Below are positions 12,632-22,544 of a stretch of DNA of 64,000 nt, one piece after another. This DNA comes from Vigna angularis (Eukaryota; Streptophyta; Magnoliopsida; Fabales; Fabaceae). The stretch spans positions 24,201,444 to 24,265,443 of the forward strand of contig NC_068979.1 in assembly GCF_016808095.1 (NCBI RefSeq), given 5' to 3'. Within the stretch, counting starts at the first letter, position 1, and each line of letters opens with the position of its first letter. Under the pieces are notes generated by a model. That model was not told the DNA's origin, searched no databases, and worked only from the letters and a program-made list of their open reading frames with translations. A program made the translations under genes and the position numbers.

Positions 12632-12735
12632 TTTAATCGATTAAATTGGATTTTAATCGATTACGTAATCGATTAATACTTGGATTGATCGATTAAACCA
12701 TTCGTAAATGTATAGGTAACGCTTTTAATCGATTT
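12632..12735 (-). promoter_or_regulatory. U3-like AATCGATT cluster upstream of the third ORF
   Basis: Four AATCGATT palindromes and one degenerate GATCGATT lie between pol and the third ORF. The shared string AATCGATTAAATGCG also occurs in the LTR U3. Downstream in minus sense come a TATTTATA (12505-12512) and GCCAACGGCTA (12562-12572), which is 10/11 to the MSA consensus. This looks like a second copy of the LTR promoter module, placed to drive the third ORF. Confidence 0.5.
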
Positions 12736-12791
12736 ACACGCAGATTAAACACGTTAAGCAACGAAAAATGCAATATTGAGTCCAAGAATGC

Positions 12792-15700
12792 CTATTTTAC
12801 TATTTCTAATATGCCTAGATCTCTTCTAAGCTCAAAAAATCTATCCTTAGGCAATGCTTTGGTGAAAATGTCCGCTAATTGATGCTTAGAATCTATGAAT
12901 TCCATTTCACAATCGCCTTTTTGGACATGGTCTCTAATGAAGTGATGCCTAATTTCTATATGCTTGGTTCTAGAATGCATGATAGGATTTTTGGTAAGTT
13001 TTATAGCACTTGTGTTATCACACTTAAGCGGAATATGATCTAAATGAATATCATAGTCTTCTAATTGCTGTTTCATCCATAAGATTTGTGCACAACAACT
13101 ACCCGCAGCAATGTATTCAGCTTCAGTGGTTGATAAGGCTACACAGGCTTGTTTCTTAGAGTGCCAAGAGACTAAGGAACTACCTAAAAAGTGACAGGTT
13201 CCACTAGTGCTTTTCCTATCTATCTTACAACCTCTATAATCAGCACCAGAAAATCCTACAAGACTAGGCTCAGCTCCTGAAGGATACCATAAACCAAAGG
13301 ATGTTGTCCCCTTAAGGTATTTAAGAATGTGTTTTACTGTAGTAAGATGAGACTCTCTAGGGCTTGACTGATACCTAGCACACACACATACACTTTGCAT
13401 GATATCAGGTCTACTAGCAGTAAGATATAATAGAGAGCCAATCATACCTCTGTATTTGGTCTGACTTACCTCTTTACCTGTCTCATCTTTGTCTAAGTAG
13501 CAGGATGTTCCTATGGGAGTTGATGCTTCTTTAGCATTGTCCATCTCAAACTTTTTAAGGATTTCCCTACAATACTTGGTTTGAGATATAAAGGTTCCTT
13601 TCTCCATTTGTTTGATTTGAAGTCCGAGGAAGAAAGTAAGTTCTCCCATCATTGACATCTCAAATTCTCCCTGCATGGACTTAGCAAAATTCTCGCAAAG
13701 AGTTGCGTTAGATGAACCAAAAATAATATCATCTACGTATACTTGAACAATTAGAAAATGTTTTCCAATCCTTTTAATAAATAATGTTGAATCAATTTTT
13801 CCTCTGTTGAAACCATTTTCTATAAGAAAATTGCTAAGACGTTCATACCAAGATCTAGGTGCTTGTTTTAAACCATATAGTGCTTTCTTTAATTTGTAGA
13901 TGTGATTTGGGTTTTTAAAATCCTCAAAACCAGGTGGTTGTTCAACAAATACATCTTCTTTGATATAACCGTTTAGAAAGGCACTTTTAACATCCATTTG
14001 AAATAATTTAAATTTCATTATAGATGCATAAGCAAGAAGTAGGCGTATTGCCTCTAACCTGGCAACTGGAGCGTATGTCTCATCATAATCTATACCTTCT
14101 TCTTGACTATATCCTTTTGCCACAAGCCTAGCTTTATTCTTGGTGATGTTTCCTTCTTCATCCAGTTTGTTTCTGAACACCCACTTTGTTCCAATTACTT
14201 GATGAGTGTCTTTTCTGGGAATTAATTCCCACACTTGATTTCTTTCAAACTGGTTGAGTTCTTCTTGCATTGCGATACACCATTTTTCATCTTGAAGGGC
14301 TTCTTTAATATTCTTTGGTTCAATCTGTGACACAAAAGCAACATTCATACAATAATTTACAATATTACTTCTTGTGTTTACCCCTTGTGTGATATCGCCA
14401 ATTATGTTGTCCAAAGATAATCCTCTAGGTTGTCGCCATATTTTATTTAAATCTTCATCTTGAGGATTGTCATGATTCTTCTCTTCATTTGTCTCCTTTG
14501 ATGAATCTTCACTTGTTCCTGCATCAGATTCTTCTGACTCAAGAGGTTTTGCCTCAAGGTCCACAATTTCATCAAAAGTAACATGTATGGATTCCTCTAT
14601 TGTGAACGTTTTCCTATTAAAAATTCTATATGCTTTGCTTGTTAAAGAATAACCAAGAAAAATTCCTTCATCAGCTTTTGAATCAAATTTTCCCAAATGT
14701 AGTTTTCCATTGTTTAAAACATAGCATTTGCATCCAAAAAATTTTAAATGGGAAACATTTGGTTTTCTGTTTTTGAAAAGCTCGTAAGGAGTACGTTTTA
14801 AAATAGGTCGAATTATGATTCTATTTAAAACATAGCAAGCAGTACTCACAACATCAGCCCAAAATTGTTTAGGAACATTATTTTCATTTAACATAGTACG
14901 AGCAAGTTCCTCTAAGGATCTATTCTTTCTTTCTACAACTCCATTTTGTTGGGGAGTTCTAGGTGAAGAAAAGTTATGAGAAATACCATGTTCTTCACAA
15001 AAATTGTCAAATAATTCATTTTGAAATTCACCACCATGGTCACTTCTAATAGCTTTTATTCTTAGATCCTTTTCATTTTGAACTAAAACAACAAACTTTT
15101 TAAATTCTTTAAAAGCTTCACTTTTAAGAGTGAGAAACAAGGTCCAAGTGTATCTTGAAAAATCAACAATAACCAAAGCATAATAGTTTCCACCAAAACT
15201 TTTTATCCTTGAAGGACCAAATAAATCCATATGTAAAAGTTCTAAAGGTTTTAAAGTAGAAACAATATTTTTTGAATGAAAGGAATTTTTAACTTGTTTA
15301 CCCTTTTGACATGCATCACACAATTTATCTTTTACAAACTTTAATTTAGGTAAACCAATTACTAGATCTCTAGATATAAGTTTGTTTAATTGTTGCATAT
15401 GTATATGAGCAGCACGCCTATGCCATAACCATGGGTTTTCCTCTTTAACAACTAAACATGAAATATTTTTATTTGATGCATTTTCTAAATCAATTAAATA
15501 AATATTATTATGTCTAACTCCTTTTAATGCAATTTCAGAAGAATCATTCTTAAAAATAATGCAAGAATTCTTCTCAAAGGTTACCTTGAATCCTTTGTCG
15601 CACAGTTGACTTATGCTAATTAAGTTATGCCTTAGTCCTTCTACATATAGCACGTCTTTGATCATCAAGGTGTCTTTGCTTCCTATATCTCCTTTTCCAA

Positions 15701-15866
15701 GAATTCTTCCTTTGTTGTTGTCACCATAGGTAACAAAGCCTTGTTCCTTTTCTTTAAAATTTGTGAACTTCGTCTTGTCTCCTGTCATGTGTTTTGAGCA
15801 ACCACTATCGAGACACCACATGACTTTTCTTGATTTCTGTAATACCTGCAAAAAAGGAACAAACAC
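12792..15866 (-). CDS. Copia pol polyprotein
   Basis: This 1024-codon open frame begins just after a stop and has no early ATG. Domains in order: aspartic protease (DSGCS near residue 20), GAG-pre-integrase HHCC region (HRRAAHIH about 149, CDAC about 183), integrase (LHMDLFGP about 211, SDHGGEF about 275, VVERKN about 310), reverse transcriptase ([10 protein letters not shown] about 624, [10 protein letters not shown] about 710) and RNase H ([14 protein letters not shown] about 910). The length suits a pol without gag. RNase H shows SGAD near residue 873 where copia elements have SDAD, so the first catalytic aspartate is glycine (codon GGT). The frame is one base out of register with gag, pointing to an indel near 15875-15880 as well as the upstream stop. 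Protein from this copy is unlikely to be fully active. Confidence 0.93.
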   Translation of the reverse strand: MFVPFLQVLQKSRKVMWCLDSGCSKHMTGDKTKFTNFKEKEQGFVTYGDNNKGRILGKGDIGSKDTLMIKDVLYVEGLRHNLISISQLCDKGFKVTFEKNSCIIFKNDSSEIALKGVRHNNIYLIDLENASNKNISCLVVKEENPWLWHRRAAHIHMQQLNKLISRDLVIGLPKLKFVKDKLCDACQKGKQVKNSFHSKNIVSTLKPLELLHMDLFGPSRIKSFGGNYYALVIVDFSRYTWTLFLTLKSEAFKEFKKFVVLVQNEKDLRIKAIRSDHGGEFQNELFDNFCEEHGISHNFSSPRTPQQNGVVERKNRSLEELARTMLNENNVPKQFWADVVSTACYVLNRIIIRPILKRTPYELFKNRKPNVSHLKFFGCKCYVLNNGKLHLGKFDSKADEGIFLGYSLTSKAYRIFNRKTFTIEESIHVTFDEIVDLEAKPLESEESDAGTSEDSSKETNEEKNHDNPQDEDLNKIWRQPRGLSLDNIIGDITQGVNTRSNIVNYCMNVAFVSQIEPKNIKEALQDEKWCIAMQEELNQFERNQVWELIPRKDTHQVIGTKWVFRNKLDEEGNITKNKARLVAKGYSQEEGIDYDETYAPVARLEAIRLLLAYASIMKFKLFQMDVKSAFLNGYIKEDVFVEQPPGFEDFKNPNHIYKLKKALYGLKQAPRSWYERLSNFLIENGFNRGKIDSTLFIKRIGKHFLIVQVYVDDIIFGSSNATLCENFAKSMQGEFEMSMMGELTFFLGLQIKQMEKGTFISQTKYCREILKKFEMDNAKEASTPIGTSCYLDKDETGKEVSQTKYRGMIGSLLYLTASRPDIMQSVCVCARYQSSPRESHLTTVKHILKYLKGTTSFGLWYPSGAEPSLVGFSGADYRGCKIDRKSTSGTCHFLGSSLVSWHSKKQACVALSTTEAEYIAAGSCCAQILWMKQQLEDYDIHLDHIPLKCDNTSAIKLTKNPIMHSRTKHIEIRHHFIRDHVQKGDCEMEFIDSKHQLADIFTKALPKDRFFELRRDLGILEIVK

Positions 15867-15919
15867 GCTATTTTAGGTACCCAACTTCTTTGTATGGGTC
15901 CTTTTGGGTTAGATTCAAA

Positions 15920-17611
15920 TTACTTAGCAACCCAAACATATCTTCCACTAGAAACACCAAAACGTTTAATTCTGCATTTGTTTGAGGTATGGCCTTTTCT
16001 CATGCAGTAAAAACAGGATACAACATTTGTGTTTCTGTTAATCGTTCCTTTTTCTACCCATGCTCTGCGGGTTCTATATTTATTTTTAGGAACAAATTTC
16101 TTAGCAGCTTTATTTTCAGAGATTTTACTACATTCTCCAGTGGTTGTATTTTCAGAAAAATATTTGAATTTTATGCAAGATTCACATTCATTATTAGCAA
16201 TATATTTTTCTTTTTCATAATATAAAACTTTACTTTTCAAATTTCTGATTTCTTCTGCTTGATATAAAAATTTATTTTTCAAACTTCTGTTTTCTTCAAA
16301 CAAATTTGTAAATTCAGTTTTCAAAGCATCATTTATTTTAGAGAGATTTTCAGAAGTAAACTTCAATTTTTCATTTTCTTCAAGAAGGTTGTCAAATTCA
16401 GATTTTAAATTTTTAAAATCCTTTTTCAGCTTTTTATGAGAAATATATAATTTTTCAGATTGAATTAATAATGCAGCATATGTTTCATGCATTTCATCTT
16501 CATCAATGTGACTATCATTATCAGAATAGTGTGAATTACTTACTTGGCTGACATTATCATCATCTGCCATCAAACAAATGTTTGCTTCTTCATTTGAGTC
16601 GCTTGAATCTGAGATGGTCTCATTGTCGTCTTTCCATGCAATGTAGGCCTTCTTTTTCTTGAAGAATCTTTTCTCCTTTTTGTCTTCACCCTTCTTTTGA
16701 TTTGGGCAGTCTGCTTTTAGATGCCCCTTTTCTCCACAACCGTAGCATCGGTAATTTGAGGAAGATACTTGATTATCTTTCTTTTCGTATCTAAATCTTC
16801 CTTTACCTTTAGACTTCATGAACCTATTTAATCTTTTGATCACAAGACTTAAATTTTCCTCTTCGTCTGAGTCTTCATCTTCCGATTTACCTTTGCTTCT
16901 TTCAACCTCCGACTTTAATGCCAAACTCTTCTTGTTGTTTTTGGCTTTTGCTTCTTCTTCATCAAGTCTTCCAAGATCTAGTTCATGTTCCCTCAACTTT
17001 CCAAAGAGTGCCGCCATAGTCATGGTGTTGAGGTTTTGCGACTCCGAGATTGTAGTCACCTTTGGTTGCCACGACCTGTCTAAAGACTTCAAGATTTTAA
17101 TGTTAAGTTCATCGGTATCAAATGACTTACCCAGTCCAATGAGATGATTGACAATGTTGGTGAAGCGTTTTTGAACGTCTGAAATTGTTTCTCCTTGCTT
17201 CATCCGGAACATTTCATACTCTTGGATTAAGGAGTTCTTCCTTGCCCTCTTTACATCATCTGTTCCTTCATGCGTCACTCTGAGTACGTCCCACATTTCT
17301 TGAGCAGTTTTGCAGACAGAGACCCTGTAGAACTCATCAACAGTCAACGCTGATGCAATGATATTCCGGGCTTTTACGTCATTCTGAAATCTTTTCTTTT
17401 CTTCAGTGGTCCATTGACCACGGGGCTTTCGTTCCTGTGTATTGTTAGTAGGAACAGAAGAGCCAGACGCAATAACATCCCAAATTTCACAATCAATAGA
17501 TTCAATAAATATTTGCATTCTTACCTTCCAGAATGCATAATTCTCACCTGTGAATAGTGGGGGTCTATTGATTGATGCACCCTCTGCAAAGGTTTGATGT
17601 GATCCTGCCAT
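15920..17611 (-). CDS. Copia gag polyprotein
   Basis: This frame encodes the structural (nucleocapsid) protein of the retrotransposon, about 563 aa from the first ATG (CAT at 17609-17611); the open frame upstream runs into the primer site. The N-terminal ~230 residues are UBN2/DUF4219-type gag (FTGENYAFWKVRMQIF, then WDVLRVTHEGTDDVKRAR). A CCHC knuckle CYGCGEKGHLKADC lies at about 289-302. An acidic linker and a long coiled coil (about 390-480) follow, and a second knuckle CFYCMRKGHTSNKC lies at about 533-546. The frame ends ...GRYVWVAK with TAA at 15920-15922, 54 nt before the pol frame, which is offset. In related elements gag and pol usually form one ORF, so the stop is probably a lesion. 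Programmed recoding is a weaker alternative. Confidence 0.9.
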   Translation of the reverse strand: MAGSHQTFAEGASINRPPLFTGENYAFWKVRMQIFIESIDCEIWDVIASGSSVPTNNTQERKPRGQWTTEEKKRFQNDVKARNIIASALTVDEFYRVSVCKTAQEMWDVLRVTHEGTDDVKRARKNSLIQEYEMFRMKQGETISDVQKRFTNIVNHLIGLGKSFDTDELNIKILKSLDRSWQPKVTTISESQNLNTMTMAALFGKLREHELDLGRLDEEEAKAKNNKKSLALKSEVERSKGKSEDEDSDEEENLSLVIKRLNRFMKSKGKGRFRYEKKDNQVSSSNYRCYGCGEKGHLKADCPNQKKGEDKKEKRFFKKKKAYIAWKDDNETISDSSDSNEEANICLMADDDNVSQVSNSHYSDNDSHIDEDEMHETYAALLIQSEKLYISHKKLKKDFKNLKSEFDNLLEENEKLKFTSENLSKINDALKTEFTNLFEENRSLKNKFLYQAEEIRNLKSKVLYYEKEKYIANNECESCIKFKYFSENTTTGECSKISENKAAKKFVPKNKYRTRRAWVEKGTINRNTNVVSCFYCMRKGHTSNKCRIKRFGVSSGRYVWVAK

Positions 17612-17631
17612 TTGAATGACTATCAAAGCAA

Positions 17632-17643
17632 GCTCTGATGCCA
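17632..17643 (-). other. Primer-binding site (tRNA-iMet type)
   Basis: The minus strand reads TGGCATCAGAGC two bases after the 5' LTR. This differs by one base from the TGGTATCAGAGC that pairs with the 3' end of initiator tRNA-Met, the usual copia primer. Confidence 0.8.
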
Positions 17644-18230
17644 ATTGTTAGAATCACTGCAACGGAATTATTAGCGTGGAACAAACCAAGAGGGGGGGGG
17701 GGGTGAATTGGTTATATACTTTTATTATGCCTTTTATTATTTTTCTCTTAATTTTTCTTACTGAGCAGATAATTAAATATAAATGACGGAGTAAGGGAAA
17801 GAGAAAAATTACACAGGTGATTTTATCCTGGTTCAGATCACTCGGATCCTACGTCCAGTCGCCTATCTCAAACAAGATAAACCTTTTTCACTAACACAAA
17901 ACAGTTACAAATATTAATCACACAGAAAAACAATTTGTAAGAGTTTAGAAATACCACCTCTCTTGAAACCACAAGAGACGAACTTACACTTCCTTTGAAT
18001 CTTCACAAAGGATGACCACCTCCTTCGAATGCTTCACGAAGGATGATTCTCTTCCAGGCACTTCCTCGGATACACCAAGGATGAACAAGCTATTCCTCTG
18101 TCACCGCAGTAGCACTTCAGGACTTTGCAGACAAGAGTTTCCTTAGCTTCAACAATCTCACAGAGTTCTCAAAGAGTTCAGAGAGCTTTAGCACAAGGGA
18201 AGAGTTATTTTTGAGATAAAGAGTGAGCCA

Positions 18231-18237
18231 TTTTATA
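18231..18237 (-). promoter_or_regulatory. LTR TATA box
   Basis: TATAAAA on the minus strand, within GAGTCTATAAAATGGC. The identical copy in the other LTR is at 10524-10530. It lies about 50 bp downstream of the AATCGATT cluster in transcription sense. Confidence 0.65.
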
Positions 18238-18288
18238 GACTCAGCCTAATACCCTTCCATTCTTCGAAAACGGGCCATCTAACGCATT

Positions 18289-18502
18289 TAATCGATTAAC
18301 ACAAGTATTAATCGATTACAATGAGTACAACGGCTAGTTTTTCAAATCTGAAACCCCCAACGGCTAGTGTTAATCGATTATTCTCAGGAATAATCGATTA
18401 ACTAATCGATTATTATTAGCTTTAATCGATTATTACAGGGGCAATTGGGTTTTCAGTGCCAGCCTCGTTTTAATCGATTAAAACTGGGTTTAATCGATTA
18501 AA
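18289..18502 (-). promoter_or_regulatory. Cluster of eight AATCGATT palindromes in the U3 of the 5' LTR
   Basis: Eight AATCGATT palindromes, most flanked by T on the left and A on the right, lie upstream of the TATA box. The copy in the other LTR is at 10582-10795. Density and position suggest a U3 enhancer. The binding factor is unknown. Confidence 0.6.
18356..18366 (+). promoter_or_regulatory. MSA-like (MYB3R) motif in the LTR
   Basis: CCCAACGGCTA fits the mitosis-specific activator consensus YCYAACGGYYA at every position. The copy in the other LTR is at 10649-10659. A second AACGGCTA about 30 bp away (18328-18335) misses one consensus base. Activity is inferred. Confidence 0.45.
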
Positions 18503-18710
18503 ACAGCTTGTGGATGATTCTCAACAGTAAATAAATCAAATATAAATTACAAGAATCAACCCTAATACATATTTGAGCACTATTACATCAACTTTGATTA
18601 TTATAAAAGCTTTATAAAATACAGAGATCTTCAATTTGTCTTTATGGATCTTGACTTGTGCAAATCTGTTCATCATCAAAACTTCATCTTTGATTTTTGC
18701 TAACAGATAT

Positions 18711-19820
18711 GAAATTATGAATTATAATTGTGATGGTAGGATAGAGGAATCTTAAAAGCCGGAGTTGGTACATCCCTGATCATAGAGCAGCCCTAGTCCA
18801 ATCCAGTAAGTTGTGACTAGTCATATGTACTGGCCTTTATGGTGAGTTTAATTCGTCAAACATTTGATTCTTCTCCGGTGACCATTTATGGTGATATTTT
18901 AGAATTGTTAATTTATTTTGTGATATATTCAGTTTGTATGATTTTTGTGATGATTGGATTTTATTGGATTTGAATTTATGCATTTGAACATGGTTGTGAA
19001 CTATAATGATGTGATTTATGTGGGAAGTATGTGAATGTATGAGATATGTTGGATTCACTGTGATAATATGATGGTATCCGGTTATTCATGTCTTGGGTTA
19101 AGTTTCAAAGTGACCGTATGGTTCATGGACGTAATTCCATGATCCTCAAGGAGAGGATACATGGTGGTGCCTTGGTAGTGTTTAGAATGAAAGTAGGAGC
19201 TCAGTCTTGGGGGTCATCCTGAAACTCCAATGGTCTTTCTTCTCATGTAGAAAGGATTGAACCATGTGGTGAGGAGTAGCAGGAGGTCCTAGTCTTGGGT
19301 GCTTCCAGTATGGCCCAAGGTGAGTGATAACAGACTAACCTCGTGAGTGTGGTAGGGTGGGGGAGCCCAAGTTTCATAAGCCACCACGAGTGCAAGACCC
19401 GCCATAGCTCGACAATCATTCTAGTCCGGACGAGTCGGTTTATAAAGTAACAAGTCTTGTGATGTCATTTTACCATGTTTGAGTGATTTTTGCATGTCGT
19501 GTGAGGTTGAATAACATGCTTTTTATGTCTAGCTCACCCCTACTTGTTTGTGTTTGGGTATGTGCGATGATCGTATAATTCGTTATACGGGAGCAGATGA
19601 AGGAATATCGTCTGACTCAGTGCCAAGGAAGGGAAAGATAGAAGAATAAAGTAGAAGAACTCAAGTTATAATTAGGATTTTTCAAATATGAGTTTACAAC
19701 ATGTATAGACATATATCAACTATAAATTTTTAAAAGGTGAGATTACGGGATGTTACTGTAAATGTAATGTTACATTATATAAACTATGAAATTTCAAGTG
19801 TGAGACATTGGGATGTTACA
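18711..19820 (+). mobile_element. Right arm of gypsy-type LTR material
   Basis: This continues the sequence interrupted by the copia element; removing the element and one GATAT rejoins it to 9934. It contains R/U5-like sequence and ends ATTGGGATGTTACA at 19820, the inverse of the left start at 6867. An earlier near-identical end, GGGATGTTAC, occurs at 19747-19756, so the terminus is duplicated or two elements abut. Segments around 19270-19340 are inverted copies of 7440-7490. Confidence 0.55.
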
Positions 19821-20777
19821 CTCTCACTCAAAACAAACAATGATAGCACTCTCTCCTACGAAAAGAACCACATCTTTTAGAATGAGGTATCCAAATAGAA
19901 AGCAATTTACAACTAATATTTTTTCAAGGATTTACTAACATTTAACTTTTGAACATCTCAAGTATGGTGAGAGCTGGTTTTATCTTTTCTTTGTCATTAT
20001 TATTTAAGCACCAAAAAATCTTTAGCCAACCATCTAATTAAAACATTTAGATGAGTAGATAATATGTGGTTATAATGATTAAATGTTAGTTCGTATTCAT
20101 CATCTAACAACTAACAAACATACCTTGTTCACTCTCTTTCCTCAGGATATATATCTCCGGATATTCAAGTTTAGAAGGCTCTTTTATTGCAAACACTGAA
20201 TTTGTGTCATTCAAAATTATTTCAATGAGAGAATTCACATGGACTATTATACACAGTTTATACTCTATCCTAACAGAAAAACTGACATGACATATTACCA
20301 GATGCTATGATTATTAATCCTTAGGTGTATTATAAAAAAATATATGAAAGCTTTAATATAATCCGTATATTTCGTGGCACTAGAAAAATATTTTTATATT
20401 AGTCAAAAATAATTTTTTACATCATTTTTAAAATTGATATAGAAGATTTCATTTTTTTACACTAATTAAAGGTAAAATCGATATATGATTTTTTTTCTTC
20501 ATATTTTACTCTATGCAATGGTGGCAGAGGAAGTGATAGCCTTGAGTAAGATGATTGACAAACAACTTTCCATTCGTGCTAAAAACGCAATGTTGTACAA
20601 GCAACTTCCATAACGTTATGGAATGAAATTATTGATCATAGTGATTTTCAATCAGAGACTTCAAAGAGTATGATGTCTTTAGCCTTCTCTAATGAGTAAT
20701 GGCAAATGACATTTGAGAACGGGAAGGAGCAAGCCTCCCGTGAGAGTGTGTAGATCCATGGTTGCAAGCTCGCCGAC
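19821..20777. other. Spacer containing the left copy of the duplicated module, block 1
   Basis: About 19960-20215 aligns by eye with about 30500-30812. Shared pieces are TCTTTGTCATTATT, AATATGTGGTTA, TATTCATCATC and a TTTAGA(A)GGCTCTTTT near the right end. At 20520-20777 short frames on both strands (for example MVAEEVIALSKMIDKQLS on plus) look like gene debris that I cannot identify. Confidence 0.5.
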
Positions 20778-21050
20778 CACTACAAAAAAATCAAAATTAT
20801 TGACAGACATAGGTAATTGACATTTTCTGAGGTTTATCGACAGTAAAAAATCTGTTAGTAATTTCACTGTCGATAATCATTATCAACAAATATTGATTGT
20901 CAGTAATTAACGGTGAACACATCCTTCAGTAATTACTGACGAGCAAGTCCAACGATAATCACTAAAGACTAATATTTGTCGGTAATTACCGAAGGACTTG
21001 TCTGTCGGTATATCCATTAGTAAGTGCGTGACAGAGTCCAATACAATCTA
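20778..21050. mobile_element. CACTA-like MITE fragment
   Basis: This starts CACTACAAAAAAATC, a typical CACTA-superfamily terminus. Many short inverted pieces follow (TGTCGGTAATTACCGA and relatives), as in CACTA subterminal arrays. No matching right end is visible, so it is probably truncated. Confidence 0.4.
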
Positions 21051-21351
21051 TATTTTTGTCTCTTCCATGTTCACATTACAAAAAAGCAACCACATCCACT
21101 TTTTATACATATTATAATTGCAACATGTATAAAAATGTTATCTTAATTATAACTATGTTATCGTACCACTTTTTATATTTGATGAATTATAATCGATATA
21201 AATAATTGTTATAAAAGGTATATTTTGCATTAATGCCTTCTAAATGGTTACATGGTCATATTTGATATGTGACATAATACACGTTAAAAATGACAATACT
21301 TACTTAATATTATTACATAATATTATGATTTCTTGATTGGAGACGACCATT
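21051..21351. other. Spacer with module block 2
   Basis: The segment 21231-21350 matches about 30890-31000 (TTAAAAATGACAA, then TGATTT...GATTGGA). ACCACATCCACTTTTTATA at 21089-21107 recurs exactly at 61900-61918 and marks another dispersed repeat. Confidence 0.45.
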
Positions 21352-22293
21352 CACTAGTACAAAAACAGCGTATAACGTCACGTGTTCAACGTCCAACCAT
21401 TGAATAACCAACGTTAAAAATGAGCGGTGTCATTTTTGTAAATAAATGCAATTATTAAATGTCGTTTAGAATTGTAATTCGACGTAAAAGGATATAAAAT
21501 GTTGAATGAATTTTAAATTCGATGAAAAAAGGTTAGTGAATTCAATAAAAAATTGAGCGGGAGATTGAAAATTCATTCACTTTATCTTAGCGCGCGATAC
21601 CCTCTTCTCTTCTCAAACTTTTCTCAAACGAAGTTTGACGCGCATTACATGCAATCTTTCTTTCATTTGATACAAATGCATGCTAATTAATTACTTGATG
21701 TATGATTTTTGTTTATTTTAACTGATTATTTTCGTGCTTTTGTCCTTCATAGGCGCATTCTGCTTTCTCTCTCACTGTGACGAAACTTTATTCCGACAAA
21801 CCCACCTTTTCAAGGTTAATTTTCGTTTTCGTTTTCGTTTTGAAGAACTTATTTGTTGAACTTGTTTGTTGTTTTTTTTGTTGAACTTGTTTGTTGTTGT
21901 TGTTTAGTTGAACTTGTTTGTTGTTGTTGTTTGATTGAACTTGTTTATTATTGATTATTATTGTTTGCTGTTGATACTACACTACAGGTTCATAGTTCAT
22001 GCTTTATAAAATACCAAACACTGAAATTTGTTGTTTTTTTTGCTTTTCAGGTCTCGTAGAGTTGTAAAAAAGAATCAGAATTAATAAAAAAAACAAAAAA
22101 AAATTGATTAAGGTCGAATATTGATAAAATTTGACGTTAAGTTAATGTCGTATATTAACAAAATTCGACGTTAATTTAACGTCGAATTTTTTAAATTCGA
22201 CGTAAATTTAACGTCTCCTGATATGACGTCGTTCACGAATTCGCCGTTAAAAGCCCAAAATATTCGACGTTATACGTTATTTTTGCACTAGTG
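21352..22293. mobile_element. Non-autonomous CACTA transposon
   Basis: The 942-bp element begins CACTAGTACAAAAAC and ends GTTATTTTTGCACTAGTG. The terminal inverted repeats match over about 28 bp, including CGTATAACGTC. The 3-bp target duplication ATT (21349-21351 and 22294-22296) is perfect. Subterminal ACGTC/GACGT repeats fit the family. No transposase is encoded. It cuts the left copy of the duplicated module. Confidence 0.85.
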
Positions 22294-22544
22294 ATTGTCA
22301 TGATTTACACCACTACAATGTGACTGAAGTGATACAATTATCATGATGCATGTGTATCTAAAAATGTTACATAATTAAAAAAAAATAAAAAATTCATTAT
22401 ATCTCTAATAGATACTAACTTATAATAAATTAATATATTTTTTTATCAAGCAATAATATATGTATATATATTGAAGTAGTTGGGGTGCTTCAACCTTATA
22501 CAATACAATATTTGTTTAATAATGGATCATCATATACATATTAT

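Larger units (their letters stand above)
9939..18705 (-). mobile_element. Nearly complete Ty1/copia retrotransposon, Sirevirus-like, minus orientation
   Basis: The element is 8767 bp and is bounded by a perfect 5-bp target duplication GATAT (9934-9938 and 18706-18710). Both LTRs are 1060 bp, run TGTTAG...TAACA, and differ at about six positions by eye, so the insertion is young. Minus-strand order is LTR, tRNA-iMet-type primer site, gag, pol (protease-integrase-RT-RNase H, the copia order), an extra ORF, several polypurine tracts, LTR. Multiple polypurine tracts, coiled-coil gag with two zinc knuckles, and the RNase H sequence favour the Sirevirus/Maximus lineage (inference). It sits inside older gypsy-type LTR sequence. 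Breaks between gag and pol, in the third ORF and in RNase H suggest it is not autonomous. Confidence 0.95.
17646..18705 (-). repeat. 5' LTR of the copia element
   Basis: This is the promoter LTR on the minus strand. It starts TGTTAGAATC in plus reading and ends TAACA. A G tract at about 17692-17703 is homogenised relative to the other LTR (two of the six differences). Confidence 0.95.

Noticed and set aside
15989..17147. Several plus-strand ORFs opposite gag
   Set aside because: They are antisense shadows of the gag frame, with no domain and skewed composition.
20520..20777. Possible small gene on either strand
   Set aside because: The frames are short and interrupted and I recognise no family, so it is left as unidentified debris.
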